Origin: Alphaproteobacteria bacterium
GTDB taxonomy: Bacteria; Pseudomonadota; Alphaproteobacteria; Sphingomonadales; Sphingomonadaceae
Direction of reading: 5' to 3'
DNA: 24,271 bases
Assembly (NCBI GenBank): GCA_028869975.1
Contig: JAGWQR010000352.1
Location: forward strand, 1-24,271
Program-made: the position numbers and the translations under genes
Shown here: one piece after another, positions 14,952 to 24,271 of the stretch
How positions within the stretch are numbered: position 1 is the first letter of the stretch
Layout: each line of letters starts with the position of its first letter
Notes under the pieces: generated by a model
Databases searched by the model: none
What the model was told of the DNA's origin: nothing
Seen by the model: only the letters and a program-made list of their open reading frames with translations

Positions 14952-17531
14952 TTAATATATGCCCTCGGGCGTGGCGGCAGCTTTGCCCGCATCGGCGTTG
15001 CCTGCCTGCCGACGTGGCCCCAACGCTGCCGTATCCGAAGTGCCACCGCCCTTGTGGCGCACAGGTGCAGCGGGGAGTTCATCCTGCCGTATGCTGCGCA
15101 GCGGCTCCGACTCGGGCTTGAACGCTTCCCAGATCACGCTCGAATCCGGATCATCGCCCGGCCAGGTGCCAAACACCCGCCGCCCTGATCCACGCTCGAT
15201 CCGCACCATGCGGATGCCCGGCGCCCCCCGGAAGGGCACCACCGGCATATCCGCCATCGCCTTGGTTGCGAAGTCCTTGAAAACTGGCACCGCGAGCGTG
15301 CCGCCCTGCGCATAGCCGCCCATGTTGCGCGGAATATCATAGCCCATATACACTCCCGCCACCAGATCGGGCGAGCCGCCGACAAACCATACTTCCTTCG
15401 GCCCGGTGGTGGTGCCGGTCTTGCCGAACAGCGGCCGGTTCATATCGCGCAACAGTGTCGCCGTGCCGCGCTGGATCACCCCTTCCATGATATGCAGCGT
15501 CTGATAGGCGGTTTGCGGATCGATGACATTCTTTCTGTTGACCGGCGGGCGGGGCATGGGCTTGCCATCCCAGTCGGGCGCGTTGCACCGGTCGCAAGCG
15601 CGCCAGTTGGCGGGCCAGACCACCTTGCCGGTGCGGTCCTGCGCATAATCGATCAGCGACTGCGTTACCGCGCGCCCGCTCATGTCGAGGATCGAGTAAG
15701 CGTTGACCATGCGCGCCACCGTCGTTTCGCCTGAACCGAGCGCGATAGAAAGCACGGCCGGGAATTTATGGTCGGTGTCGCCCTTGTCATGGATGCCGAC
15801 CGCATCGGCTGTCGCCACAATGTTCTTCATCCCAGTTTCCGAGGCCGCGCGCACCGTCATCAGGTTGCGAGATTGCTCGATCGCCCAGCGCAATGTATGC
15901 TGCCCCGAACCGCCCTCATTGCCAAAATTTTTGAAGCATTTGCGCCCGAGCTTGGCCGACTGGAACACGCAGAAGGGCGCATCCATGATGAGCGTGGCAG
16001 GGGTCATTCCGCCCTTTTCCATCGCGGTTTCATAAACGAACGGCTTGAAGCTCGATCCCGGCTGCCGCCACGCCTGCGTCGCATTGTTGAACGGGTGGAG
16101 CTGCGAATCGAACCCGCCCTGCATGGCAAGCACGCGGCCGGTGTGCGGATCCTCCACCACCATGCCGCCTGAAATTTCAGGCAGATTGCGCAACACCCAC
16201 TGATTGCCCTGCTGTTCAACCAGGATGCAGTCACCGGGTTTCAGCGTGTTGAACGCGGCGGTTGCCGTGCCATGCCTCGGTTCGTTTGCGGCCCAGAACG
16301 GCAACTGGCCGGTTGTCCCATCCGCAAAGCCGATGGTTGCGACGTTGCTGTTTGGTGGCCGGTTGAGTACGACCGCCACTTTCCACGCCGGATAGCCCGC
16401 CGAAAGGTTGGCGGCGATGAGTGCGCCCTGCCAGTTGCTGCCGAGCTGGATCTGGCGCACGGGGCCGCTCCAGCCATGCCCGCGATCATAACGCACCAGG
16501 CCATCACGCAGCGCCTGCTCGGCATAGGCCTGATAATGCGGGTTATACGAGGTGCGTACCCACAGCCCGCCGCCATAGACGCTATAGGGGCCGTCCTGTG
16601 CGGTTTCGCCGAACTGGTCGATGAGCTGGCGCCGCACCTCTTCCATATAATAGCCATCGGTATGGATTTCGGTGTTTGCGCCCTTGTCGATCACCTGAAG
16701 CGGCTCGGTCATCGCAGCGTCATACTGGCTCCGGTTGATGAAATTGTAGCGCAGCATCTCGCCGAGTACATATTTGCGCCGGTCAATCGCACGATCCATG
16801 TGCTTGTCCGGATCGAACGCAATCGCGCTCTTGGGGAGTTCTGCGAGAAAGGCTGTCTGTGCCAGATCAAGATCCTTGACATCCTTGCCAAACCAGGCGC
16901 GCGATGCCGCCTGCACACCATAGCTGTTGCGGCCCAGGAAAATCTGGTTGAGGTAGAGTTCGAGGATCTGTTGCTTGCTGAGCACCGATTCGATGCGCTG
17001 CGCCAGAATCGCTTCCTTGATCTTGCGCGTATAGGTCTGCTCGTTGCTAAGCAGCAGATTTTTGACCACCTGCTGCGTGATGGTGGAGGCGCCGCGCGCG
17101 TGCGAGCGGGTCAAATTGCCCAGCGCCGCCGACATGATACTCATATAGTCCACCCCGCCATGCTCGAAGAAATTATGATCTTCGGCAGCCAGAAAGGCAT
17201 GGACAAGCTGCGGCGGAAATTCGTTGTAACTGAGCAGAACCCGGTGTTCGCGCGTAAAACTATGCACCGGATTGCCATCAATATCGCGCACCATGGTCGG
17301 GATCGGTGGCTGATAATCGCGCAAGGCTTCAACCGAGGGAAGGTTGCGTGCAAAAATCGACCAGAGCAGAATATACCCGGCAAAGACCAGTATTCCGGCA
17401 TAACAGAGCCAGCGGAACCAGCGTCTGGCCCACCATGCGGCAGTTACACCCAACACACCCCCCGCGTTGCGGCGCAAGCGATGGCTGAAATTTTCGGCAT
17501 CTAACTCTGACATTGCATTGTGCTGTAGCAT
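14952..17531 (-). CDS. mrcA: Penicillin-binding protein 1A (bifunctional transglycosylase/transpeptidase)
   Basis: A class A PBP that polymerises and crosslinks peptidoglycan at the periplasmic face of the inner membrane. A basic cytoplasmic N-terminus and one transmembrane helix (about 41-60) precede the GT51 domain: AAEDHNFFEHGGVD with catalytic Glu117, RGASTITQQVVKNLLL, RKIKEAILAQRIE and LELYLNQIFLGRNSYG. An OB-like insert follows (about 315-450). The transpeptidase domain comes last, with SSFK nucleophile Ser493, SRN in EQSRNLMTV, and KTGT in FGKTGTTTGPKEVWFVGG. The 859-residue length and a C-terminal Pro/Ala-rich tail are normal for alphaproteobacterial PBP1A. Two extracytoplasmic Cys pairs (CVFQSAKLGRKC and CDRCN) could form disulfides. 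The start is 17531, or 17513 (MSELDAENF); neither has a convincing ribosome site. Confidence 0.96.
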   Translation of the reverse strand: MLQHNAMSELDAENFSHRLRRNAGGVLGVTAAWWARRWFRWLCYAGILVFAGYILLWSIFARNLPSVEALRDYQPPIPTMVRDIDGNPVHSFTREHRVLLSYNEFPPQLVHAFLAAEDHNFFEHGGVDYMSIMSAALGNLTRSHARGASTITQQVVKNLLLSNEQTYTRKIKEAILAQRIESVLSKQQILELYLNQIFLGRNSYGVQAASRAWFGKDVKDLDLAQTAFLAELPKSAIAFDPDKHMDRAIDRRKYVLGEMLRYNFINRSQYDAAMTEPLQVIDKGANTEIHTDGYYMEEVRRQLIDQFGETAQDGPYSVYGGGLWVRTSYNPHYQAYAEQALRDGLVRYDRGHGWSGPVRQIQLGSNWQGALIAANLSAGYPAWKVAVVLNRPPNSNVATIGFADGTTGQLPFWAANEPRHGTATAAFNTLKPGDCILVEQQGNQWVLRNLPEISGGMVVEDPHTGRVLAMQGGFDSQLHPFNNATQAWRQPGSSFKPFVYETAMEKGGMTPATLIMDAPFCVFQSAKLGRKCFKNFGNEGGSGQHTLRWAIEQSRNLMTVRAASETGMKNIVATADAVGIHDKGDTDHKFPAVLSIALGSGETTVARMVNAYSILDMSGRAVTQSLIDYAQDRTGKVVWPANWRACDRCNAPDWDGKPMPRPPVNRKNVIDPQTAYQTLHIMEGVIQRGTATLLRDMNRPLFGKTGTTTGPKEVWFVGGSPDLVAGVYMGYDIPRNMGGYAQGGTLAVPVFKDFATKAMADMPVVPFRGAPGIRMVRIERGSGRRVFGTWPGDDPDSSVIWEAFKPESEPLRSIRQDELPAAPVRHKGGGTSDTAALGPRRQAGNADAGKAAATPEGIY

Positions 17532-17700
17532 GTCCGGGTGGATTTGGAAGAGAAGGAATTGCCCTTGGCATTATAGCGCATTTTTGCAGGCGTGACTTTT
17601 GGGGTAGGCTATGGTCACAATATCCTTTACGGGCTTTACGCTGATCAAGATGTGTGCCTTTAGCTGATGAGAATGAAGATACGATGGGAAGCAAATCGTC

Positions 17701-19038
17701 ATGAGCGGTGAGATTGATCTGAGCCAGGAAGCCGGCGTGCCTGTTGGCGCCAAGGGAAAACATGCGGCACGCAACGCGCTGATCGCGCTGGTTCTGCTGG
17801 CCCTGATTGCATTCGGGATCTGGAAATTTACCGGCCCTTCGACGGGCGGCGGCACTGCGGGCGGACAGAGCAGCAAAGGCCGGCCGCCGACGACGGTTGG
17901 TGTGACCCAGGTTGAGCGCGCCGATATGCCGGTGACCATAACGGAAATCGGAACCGTGCAGCCGGTCGTCAACGCAACGGTGCGTGCGCAGCTCGCTGGT
18001 GTGTTGGAGAAAATCTACTTTACCGAAGGTCAGCATGTTACCAAGGGTCAGGTGCTTGCGCAGGTGGATCCGCGCCCGTACGAGGCCCAGCTTGAACAGT
18101 CTCAGGGCACGCTCGCCAAGGATCAGGCAAACCTGAATCTGGCGCGGGTTGATCTCAAACGCTATCAGACTCTGCTGGCACAGGATTCTATCGCGAGCCA
18201 GCAGGTCGATACGCAGGCCGCGCTTGTCAAGCAGCTTGAAGGCACCATGACCACCGATCAGGGTGCGGTACGCAATGCCCATGTCAACCTTGGCTACACT
18301 ACGGTGCGCGCTCCGGTCACCGGCAAGATCGGCCTGCGCCAGGTGGATATCGGCAGCTATGTCGCGCCGGGCGACGCCAACGGGATCGTTGCCGTGACCG
18401 TGACCGATCCGATCGACGTTGAGTTCTCGCTCCCGCAGAACCAGATCGCGCAGGTACAGGCGGCGGTTCATTCTTTGGCCGGGCTGCCGGTGACGATATT
18501 AGATCAGGCCAACACGACAGCCCTTGCCCACGGGTTTTTCCATGCTTTTGACAATGTGATTGATGCGACATCCGGCACGGTAAAAGCCAAAGCGCGTGTT
18601 GCCAATGGCGGGGAAGCGCTGTTTCCCAATGAATTTGTCAATGTCCAGTTGCTTGTCGATACCGTACACAACGCGATGGTGGTGCCGGTCTCCGCTGTGC
18701 GCACCGGCCCGACCGGGCCTTTCGTTTATGTGATGACGCCGGACCGGATCGCGCACCGGGTGGCAGTGACGACTGGCCCCTCGGACAGCGCGCGCCAGGT
18801 GATAACCTCGGGGCTCAGCGGTAATGAAACGATCATTTATGAAGGCGCCGACCGTATCGATGATGGCTCGAAAGTGGCGGCGGCGGCGGGCGTTTTTGCC
18901 GGAGGGCATGGGCCGCAGCAGCAAAACCGGGGGCAGAATGTCGCGCCCGCTGGTTTGCCGCCTGCGGGTGCTGGCGCAAACCGGCTGCATGGCGGCAGGC
19001 ACCATCAGCAAACCGATGCGGGTGGTGTGAGCCAGTGA
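17701..19038 (+). CDS. mdtA: RND efflux periplasmic adaptor subunit (MdtA-like)
   Basis: A membrane-fusion protein that bridges an inner-membrane RND pump and an outer-membrane TolC-type channel. It has an N-terminal transmembrane anchor (about 24-42, NALIALVLLALIAFGIWKF) instead of a lipobox, then a Gly-rich linker. A lipoyl half-motif follows (VRAQLAGVLEKIYFTEGQHV) and an alpha-hairpin (about 128-195). The returning lipoyl half comes next (TTVRAPVTGKIGLRQVDIGS), then the beta-barrel and the membrane-proximal domain. The order and wording of these blocks match MdtA. The last 50 or so residues are a Gly/Gln/His-rich tail (ending near HGGRHHQQTDAGG), probably disordered. The start at 17701 has GGGAAG 9 bases upstream. 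It is the first gene of the efflux operon. The 169-base gap upstream is shared with divergent PBP1A; I saw no regulator gene or convincing operator. Confidence 0.92.
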   Translation: MSGEIDLSQEAGVPVGAKGKHAARNALIALVLLALIAFGIWKFTGPSTGGGTAGGQSSKGRPPTTVGVTQVERADMPVTITEIGTVQPVVNATVRAQLAGVLEKIYFTEGQHVTKGQVLAQVDPRPYEAQLEQSQGTLAKDQANLNLARVDLKRYQTLLAQDSIASQQVDTQAALVKQLEGTMTTDQGAVRNAHVNLGYTTVRAPVTGKIGLRQVDIGSYVAPGDANGIVAVTVTDPIDVEFSLPQNQIAQVQAAVHSLAGLPVTILDQANTTALAHGFFHAFDNVIDATSGTVKAKARVANGGEALFPNEFVNVQLLVDTVHNAMVVPVSAVRTGPTGPFVYVMTPDRIAHRVAVTTGPSDSARQVITSGLSGNETIIYEGADRIDDGSKVAAAAGVFAGGHGPQQQNRGQNVAPAGLPPAGAGANRLHGGRHHQQTDAGGVSQ

Positions 19039-19069
19039 CCCCATTACGCCGCTGGCCGGGACATTGCGC

Positions 19070-22000
19070 ATGGCGGATATGACCTCTCCGGTTGCGCAAT
19101 CGCCCCAGATTGACGAGGACAGCGCACCCAATCCCTCGCGCCTGTTCATACTGCGTCCGGTTGCAACCGCGCTGCTGATGCTTTCGGTGCTGCTGGCGGG
19201 GTTGGTGGCCTTCTCGCAACTGCCGCTCTCGGCGCTGCCCGAGGTTGATTATCCCACGATCCAGGTGCGCACACTTTATCCGGGGGGCAGCCCCGATGTC
19301 ATGGAGCTGACGGTCGCCGCGCCGCTTGAGCGCCAGTTCGGCCAGATGGCAGGACTGGCGCGGATGTCCTCCATCTCGTCGTCCGGCGCATCGGTGATTA
19401 CGCTGCAATTCGGGTTGAATATCTCGCTCGATGTTGCCGAGCAGGAGGTACAGGAATCGATCAACGCTGCACAAACCTTCTTGCCCCCTGATCTGCCCGC
19501 CCCGCCGATTTATGCCAAGGTCAACCCCGCTGATGCCCCGATCCTGACGCTGGGTGTCACGTCAAACAGTCGTCCGCTCTACGCGGTGCAGAACATTGTC
19601 GATCAACAACTTTCGGGCAAACTGGCGCAGGTTTCGGGCGTCGGTCTCGTGTCGCTCTCGGGCGGACAGCGGCCGGCCGTGCGGATTCAGGCCAATGTCC
19701 AGGCGCTTGCCGAAAAAGGGTTGTCGTTGGAAACGTTGCGCACCGCGATTGCGGCTGCCAACGCCAATGGCGCGAAAGGCAGTTTCGACGGGCCGACCAA
19801 AAGCTGGACCATCAACGCCAACGACCAGCTTTATTCCGCGCAGGATTATGCCACGCTGGTGATTGCCTACAAGAATGGCGCGCCCGTGCATCTGAGCGAT
19901 GTCGCCAATGTGATCGAAGCTTCCGAAAACAGCCGTGTCAGTGCCTGGATGAACGACAAGCCCGCCATTATCGTCGATATTCAGCGCCAGCCGGGTGCCA
20001 ACGTCATCGGTACGGTCAACGCGCTCATGGCCCAGCTTCCGCAGCTTGAGAAAGCCTTGCCTAATGATGTGCATGTGCAGATTCTGGCTGACCGGACGGT
20101 GGGCATTCGCGCCTCGGTTGCGGATGTCGAGTTTGAACTGGTGCTGGCGGTGCTGCTGGTTGTGCTCGTCATCTTCCTGTTTCTGGGCAGCCCGCGCGCC
20201 ACGCTAATTGCCTCGCTTTCGGTGCCCCTGTCGCTGATCGGCACCTTCTGCGCAATGTATATGCTGGGCTTCTCATTGAACAACCTGTCGCTGATGGCGC
20301 TCACCATCGCGTCCGGATTCGTGGTCGATGACGCGATTGTCGTGATCGAGAATATCGCAAGGCATGTCGAGGACGGGATGACGCCGTTTCAGGCCGCGCT
20401 GCGCGGATCACGCGAGATTGGTTTCACGATTATCTCGCTGACAATCTCGCTCGTTGCGGTGCTGATCCCGCTCCTGTTCATGGCGGATGTGGTGGGGCGG
20501 CTGTTCCGCGAATTCGCAATTTCACTTGCTGTCACGATCCTGATTTCGGCGGTAGTCTCATTGACGCTTGTACCGATGCTCTCGGCGCGCTGGCTGCGTC
20601 ATGAACATCCCGAAAGCGCCAATGGCCTGGTGCGCTGGTCGCAAGCCGCGTTTGATCGGGCGGCGCATAGCTATGCCGCGATGCTCGATACGGTGCTGCG
20701 CCACCAGCGGCTGATGTTGCTCGGCTTTCTGGCCACCGTGGTTGCCACCACGGCCTTGTTCTGGCTGATCCCCAAGGGGCTGTTCCCGGAGCAGGATACC
20801 GGCCAGTTGCAGGCAACGCTTGTGGCCGATCCGAACACGTCTTTTGCGGCCATGGGGGCGCTCCAGTCGAAGGTTGCGGATACGATCCTGAGCGATCCGG
20901 CGGTTGCATCGCTGTCTTCCAATATCGGCGTTGATGGACAGAACCCGGCGCTCAACGTTGCGCGCATGGCGGTCAACCTTAAAGACAAGGGCGCGCGCGA
21001 CAACCAGAGTGTCATCATGCACCGGCTGATCGAAGAGGCCGACAAGGTGCCCGGCGCACAACTCTATCTGCGCCCGGTGCAGGACTTGACCATCGATTCG
21101 GAGGGTGGTGCCACCGATTATCATTTTGCGCTGCAAGGCTCGGACGATGGCGAGATCAAGCGCTGGACTCAGGCGCTGATCGACGAATTGACCACCAACG
21201 CCCCGCAGGTGCGCCATGTCGGCTCGAACACGCTGCTTAGCGGGGAAGCGGTGCGCGTGTCGGTCAACCGCGATTCGGCATCACGCCTCGGCGTGTCGGC
21301 GGCGGCTGTGGATGCGGCGCTCTATGATGCGTTCGGCCAGCGGATCATATCGACGATCTTCACCTCATCCACCCAGTATCGCGTGATTCTCGAAGGGCCG
21401 CCGGATATGCAGACGGCACCCGATGCGCTCTCGCGCCTCTATGTGCCGGGCACAGGCGGCGTTGCGGTGCCGCTGAGCACGATCGCGAATATCACGACCG
21501 AACCGGCCCCGCTTGAGCTGGACCGGGTGGCGCAATTCCCTTCAGCCACAATCGGGTTTGATCTGGCACCGGGCACGTCACTCGAATCGGCGGTCAACGC
21601 GATCACCCAGGCGGAGCAGCGGATCGGGATGCCGCTGACTGTCACCACCAAGTTCCTCGGCGCGGCAAGTGCGTTCCGCGCAGCGCTCTCCAACGAGTTT
21701 CTGCTCATTCTGGCGGCGGTGATCTGTGTCTATATCGTGCTGGGGGTGCTTTATGAGAGCTTCATCCATCCGCTGACCATTCTCTCCACCCTGCCCTCGG
21801 CGGGGATTGGCGCGCTGATTGCCCTGGTGCTGACCCATAATGATCTGGGTGTGATCGGGATTATCGGCATTGTCCTGCTGATCGGGATTGTGAAGAAGAA
21901 CGCGATCATGATGATCGATTTCGCCATTTCGGCGGTGCGCGATGACGGACTGACCCCCGAGGCCGCGATCCGCCGCGCCGCGCATCTGCGCCTCCGCCCG

Positions 22001-22210
22001 ATCATGATGACGACCTTTGCCGCTCTGTTTGCGGCGCTCCCGCTGGTTTTCGGAACCGGTATGGGCGCAGAACTGCGGTCTCCGCTCGGGCTGGCGATTG
22101 CGGGCGGGTTGATTCTGAGTCAGGCGCTTACCCTGTTCACCACGCCGGTAATTTATCTCTGGTTCGAACGCTGGGGTGCCCGATTCCAGTTGCGGGCCGC
22201 AGGCGCATGA
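19070..22210 (+). CDS. mdtB: RND efflux permease, MdtB-like
   Basis: An inner-membrane proton-driven multidrug pump of the HAE1 RND family (1046 residues, full length). It opens with LFILRPVATALLMLSVLLAG (TM1), then the porter domains (DYPTIQVRTLYPGGSPDVME). TM4 holds the paired proton-relay aspartates in GFVVDDAIVVIENIARHVEDG (about 418-419). A second half follows, with TM10 lysine in GIVKKNAIMMIDFA (about 940) and RPIMMTTFAALFAALPL. The wording is MdtB-like. I start at ATG 19070, 31 bases after the adaptor; a TTG two codons upstream and an ATG at 19079 are alternatives, and none has a strong ribosome site. Its stop overlaps the start of the second permease (ATGA), fitting an MdtB2-MdtC heterotrimer. 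Confidence 0.94.
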   Translation: MADMTSPVAQSPQIDEDSAPNPSRLFILRPVATALLMLSVLLAGLVAFSQLPLSALPEVDYPTIQVRTLYPGGSPDVMELTVAAPLERQFGQMAGLARMSSISSSGASVITLQFGLNISLDVAEQEVQESINAAQTFLPPDLPAPPIYAKVNPADAPILTLGVTSNSRPLYAVQNIVDQQLSGKLAQVSGVGLVSLSGGQRPAVRIQANVQALAEKGLSLETLRTAIAAANANGAKGSFDGPTKSWTINANDQLYSAQDYATLVIAYKNGAPVHLSDVANVIEASENSRVSAWMNDKPAIIVDIQRQPGANVIGTVNALMAQLPQLEKALPNDVHVQILADRTVGIRASVADVEFELVLAVLLVVLVIFLFLGSPRATLIASLSVPLSLIGTFCAMYMLGFSLNNLSLMALTIASGFVVDDAIVVIENIARHVEDGMTPFQAALRGSREIGFTIISLTISLVAVLIPLLFMADVVGRLFREFAISLAVTILISAVVSLTLVPMLSARWLRHEHPESANGLVRWSQAAFDRAAHSYAAMLDTVLRHQRLMLLGFLATVVATTALFWLIPKGLFPEQDTGQLQATLVADPNTSFAAMGALQSKVADTILSDPAVASLSSNIGVDGQNPALNVARMAVNLKDKGARDNQSVIMHRLIEEADKVPGAQLYLRPVQDLTIDSEGGATDYHFALQGSDDGEIKRWTQALIDELTTNAPQVRHVGSNTLLSGEAVRVSVNRDSASRLGVSAAAVDAALYDAFGQRIISTIFTSSTQYRVILEGPPDMQTAPDALSRLYVPGTGGVAVPLSTIANITTEPAPLELDRVAQFPSATIGFDLAPGTSLESAVNAITQAEQRIGMPLTVTTKFLGAASAFRAALSNEFLLILAAVICVYIVLGVLYESFIHPLTILSTLPSAGIGALIALVLTHNDLGVIGIIGIVLLIGIVKKNAIMMIDFAISAVRDDGLTPEAAIRRAAHLRLRPIMMTTFAALFAALPLVFGTGMGAELRSPLGLAIAGGLILSQALTLFTTPVIYLWFERWGARFQLRAAGA

Positions 22211-24271
22211 ATTTTTCAGCACCTTTCATCAGGCGGCCAATCGGGACGATCCTGCTCACCCTCGGGATTGTGATGGGCGGGATCGTGGCGTTCACCAAAT
22301 TGCCGGTCGCGCCGCTGCCCAGCGTCGATTTTCCGGTCATATTTGTTGAGGCCAATCTGCCCGGAGCCAGCCCGACGACAATGGCGTCGAGCGTTGCGGT
22401 GCCGCTGGAGCGGCATTTGCAGGTGATTGCCGGGGTTAATGAGGTAACGTCGCAATCCTCGCTGGGCTCAACCCGGGTTATCCTGCAATTTGATCTCAAC
22501 CGCGATATTGATGGTGCCGCGCGCGATGTACAGGCCGCAATCAATGCGGCACGCGCCGATCTGCCCAGCACACTCAAGCAGAATCCAACCTACCAGAAGG
22601 CGAATCCCAATCAGGCGCCGATCCTGATCCTGACCCTGACATCGCCAACACGAACGCCCGCACAGATTTATGACACCGTATCGAATGTTGTTCTTCAAAA
22701 ACTTGCGCAAATCGACGGCGTCGGCGAGGTTGAGCTGGGTGGCGCCACCCTGCCCGCAACGCGCATAGACCTCAATCCGCAGGCGCTGGCAAAATACGGT
22801 ATCAGCCTGGAAGATGCGCGCATCGCCGTGGCCTCAACCAATGCCAACCGTCCCAAAGGGGTGGTCGAAACCCGGTTTCAGGCCTATCAAATCTATACCA
22901 ACCGCGCCGCGACCTCTGCCGACGATTTCAAAAATATCATAATCGCCTACCGGAATGGGGCGGCCGTCCGGCTTTCCGACATCGCCCATGTTTATGACGG
23001 GCCGGAAGATGTACGCAATATGGGGCTTTTCTCGAACGGCGCGACGGGCAAAACCAGCACATCGGTCGCCGTGCTGATCCGCCGCCAGCCCAGTGCCAAT
23101 ATCATTGCAACGGTGGATGCGATCAAGGCGCAACTGCCCGCGCTGCGCTCAGTTATCCCCGGAGACATTCATCTGGATATCATGACCGATCGCACCCTGA
23201 CCATCCGCGCATCGGTGCATGATGTCGAGATCTCGCTGCTGTTCGCCACCGTGCTGGTGGTGCTGGTGGTCAGCGTGTTTCTGCGTTCGCTGGGCGCAAC
23301 CGCTGTGCCGGCTATTGCGGTTATCGTCTCGCTGGCGGGCACATTGGGCGTCATGGAGCTGCTGGGCTTTTCGATCAACAATTTCTCGCTGATGGGGCTG
23401 ACCGTTGCCACTGGCTTTGTGGTTGATGATGCGATCGTGGTGCTTGAAAATATCGTGCGCCATGTCGAGCAGGGCGAATCTCCCTTTCAGGCCGCGCTCA
23501 AGGGCGCACGCGAAGTAGGCTTCACGATCATCACGATCAGTGTCAGTCTGGTTGCCGTCTTTATCCCGATTCTGTTCATGGGGGGCGTGGTTGGACGGCT
23601 CATGGCGGAATTTGCAGTTACAATCACGGCGTCGGTGCTGATTTCGCTGGTGATCGCGCTCACCACCACGCCGATGGTCGCCAGCCTGATGCTGCGCCAG
23701 CGCAGAGCCGGTATCGCAAATGCACCCAGCCGCCTGGCACAACTGCTCGAACATGGTTTTGCACTGCTGTTGCGCAGCTATACCCGCTCGCTTGACTGGG
23801 CACTGGTCAATCGCGGCGCGATGCTTGTTGTACTTTTGGGATGCGTGGTGCTGACCGGTGCCATTCTGGCCAAAGTGCCCAAGGGCCTTATCCCCGAGCA
23901 GGATGTTGGGGGCATGATGGGCGGCTTGCGGGTTGATCAGGCGAATTCCTTTGCCACGACTTCGGCAAAAATGCGACAGATTGTGGCAATCATTCGCCGC
24001 GACCCTGCGGTGGACAATATCGCCGCCTTTTCCGGCCAGCGCAATTTCATGTTTGTCACGCTCAAGCCCAAGACGCAGCGCGACCCGGTGCGCCTCGTGA
24101 TTGCCCGGCTGCGCAAGCCGCTCTCACGCGTGACGGGTGTGAGCGCGTTCCTCAACCCTGTACAGGATCTGATGATTGGCGGGCGCAGCGGCAATGCGCT
24201 CTACCAATATACGCTTGAAGGCAGTGACAGTGATGCGCTGGCTACCGCCTCGCACAGGCTCGCGGCGGCCA
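22207..24271 (+). CDS. mdtC: RND efflux permease, MdtC-like, cut by window edge
   Basis: The second RND permease of the operon, open from ATG 22207 to the window end (688 codons visible of about 1020-1040 expected). It begins MNFSAPFIRRPIGTILLTLG, typical of MdtC/HAE1 pumps. It continues through FTKLPVAPLPSVDFPVIFVE and the porter domain. TM4 follows, with aspartates in GFVVDDAIVVLENIVRHVEQG (about 406-407). TM5-6 and KVPKGLIPEQDVGGMMGGLR, the start of the second porter half, are also visible. The ATGA overlap with the first permease indicates coupled translation. In E. coli MdtB and MdtC assemble as a heterotrimer; the tandem here suggests the same. The rest of the gene, and any outer-membrane channel, lie outside the window. 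Confidence 0.93.
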   Translation, partial: MNFSAPFIRRPIGTILLTLGIVMGGIVAFTKLPVAPLPSVDFPVIFVEANLPGASPTTMASSVAVPLERHLQVIAGVNEVTSQSSLGSTRVILQFDLNRDIDGAARDVQAAINAARADLPSTLKQNPTYQKANPNQAPILILTLTSPTRTPAQIYDTVSNVVLQKLAQIDGVGEVELGGATLPATRIDLNPQALAKYGISLEDARIAVASTNANRPKGVVETRFQAYQIYTNRAATSADDFKNIIIAYRNGAAVRLSDIAHVYDGPEDVRNMGLFSNGATGKTSTSVAVLIRRQPSANIIATVDAIKAQLPALRSVIPGDIHLDIMTDRTLTIRASVHDVEISLLFATVLVVLVVSVFLRSLGATAVPAIAVIVSLAGTLGVMELLGFSINNFSLMGLTVATGFVVDDAIVVLENIVRHVEQGESPFQAALKGAREVGFTIITISVSLVAVFIPILFMGGVVGRLMAEFAVTITASVLISLVIALTTTPMVASLMLRQRRAGIANAPSRLAQLLEHGFALLLRSYTRSLDWALVNRGAMLVVLLGCVVLTGAILAKVPKGLIPEQDVGGMMGGLRVDQANSFATTSAKMRQIVAIIRRDPAVDNIAAFSGQRNFMFVTLKPKTQRDPVRLVIARLRKPLSRVTGVSAFLNPVQDLMIGGRSGNALYQYTLEGSDSDALATASHRLAAA

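Noticed and set aside
16272..17504. 410-aa plus-strand frame opposite PBP1A
   Set aside because: Antisense shadow of the transglycosylase region; no domain or start signal.
17584..17615. Possible promoter TTGCAG ... TATGGT for the RND operon
   Set aside because: The spacing is 15-20 bases depending on the -10 chosen and neither box is good; it is not strong enough to list.
17329..18471. 380-aa minus-strand frame opposite the RND adaptor and across the PBP1A start
   Set aside because: It overlaps two well-supported genes and shows no family features; the repeated LGxx/HRxx wording is a by-product of the reverse strand.
1..24271. CRISPR arrays, IS elements, prophage genes, tRNA/rRNA or defence systems
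   Set aside because: I saw no direct-repeat/spacer pattern, transposase, integrase, tRNA-like cloverleaf or toxin-antitoxin pair; nearly all of the window is filled with conserved housekeeping or envelope genes.

Overview
The window looks like ordinary chromosomal DNA of an alphaproteobacterium, most likely of the Sphingomonadales. The base composition is GC-rich. The TonB-dependent receptor has the CC-containing plug/barrel style common in that order. The gene neighbourhoods hemC-hemD // tsaD-gpsA, PBP1A-prfB, and rpsF-rpsR-rplI without priB also fit. The order-level assignment is inferred from gene content and composition, not from a marker search.

Layout from left to right. (1) Positions 1-2620, minus strand: a DNA helicase II (uvrD/pcrA) followed after 9 bases by an MFS exporter cut by the window edge. 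(2) 2694-5249, minus: a lone TonB-dependent outer-membrane receptor with its own promoter candidate and a hairpin behind it. That hairpin swallows the longer of two possible uvrD starts. (3) 5420-6647, plus: folE (GTP cyclohydrolase I) coupled to a DJ-1/PfpI-family protein. They face the rpsF-rpsR-rplI ribosomal operon across a shared bidirectional terminator at about 6674-6699. The ribosomal operon (7992 down to 6725) carries a candidate S6:S18 autoregulatory leader. (4) 8188-11021, minus: the haem genes hemC-hemD, then a mitofilin-like membrane protein and a small uncharacterised membrane protein. (5) 11063-13083, plus: tsaD-gpsA, divergent from hemC across only 41 bases. (6) 17531-13040, minus: penicillin-binding protein 1A, release factor 2 and a methyltransferase-fold lipoprotein whose 3' end overlaps gpsA tail to tail. 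(7) 17701-24271, plus: an RND efflux operon of MdtABC type (adaptor, first permease, second permease), the last gene cut by the window edge.

Functionally this is mostly core machinery: DNA repair, folate/pterin entry, translation (S6, S18, L9, RF2, t6A modification), haem, phospholipid precursor and peptidoglycan synthesis. Two envelope transport modules (TonB uptake, RND efflux) are added. I saw no tRNA, rRNA, CRISPR, insertion sequence, phage gene, attachment site or defence system. I did not find a previously undescribed system. The most interesting items are the lipobox-bearing methyltransferase overlapping gpsA, the structured rpsF leader, and the uvrD start embedded in a hairpin.
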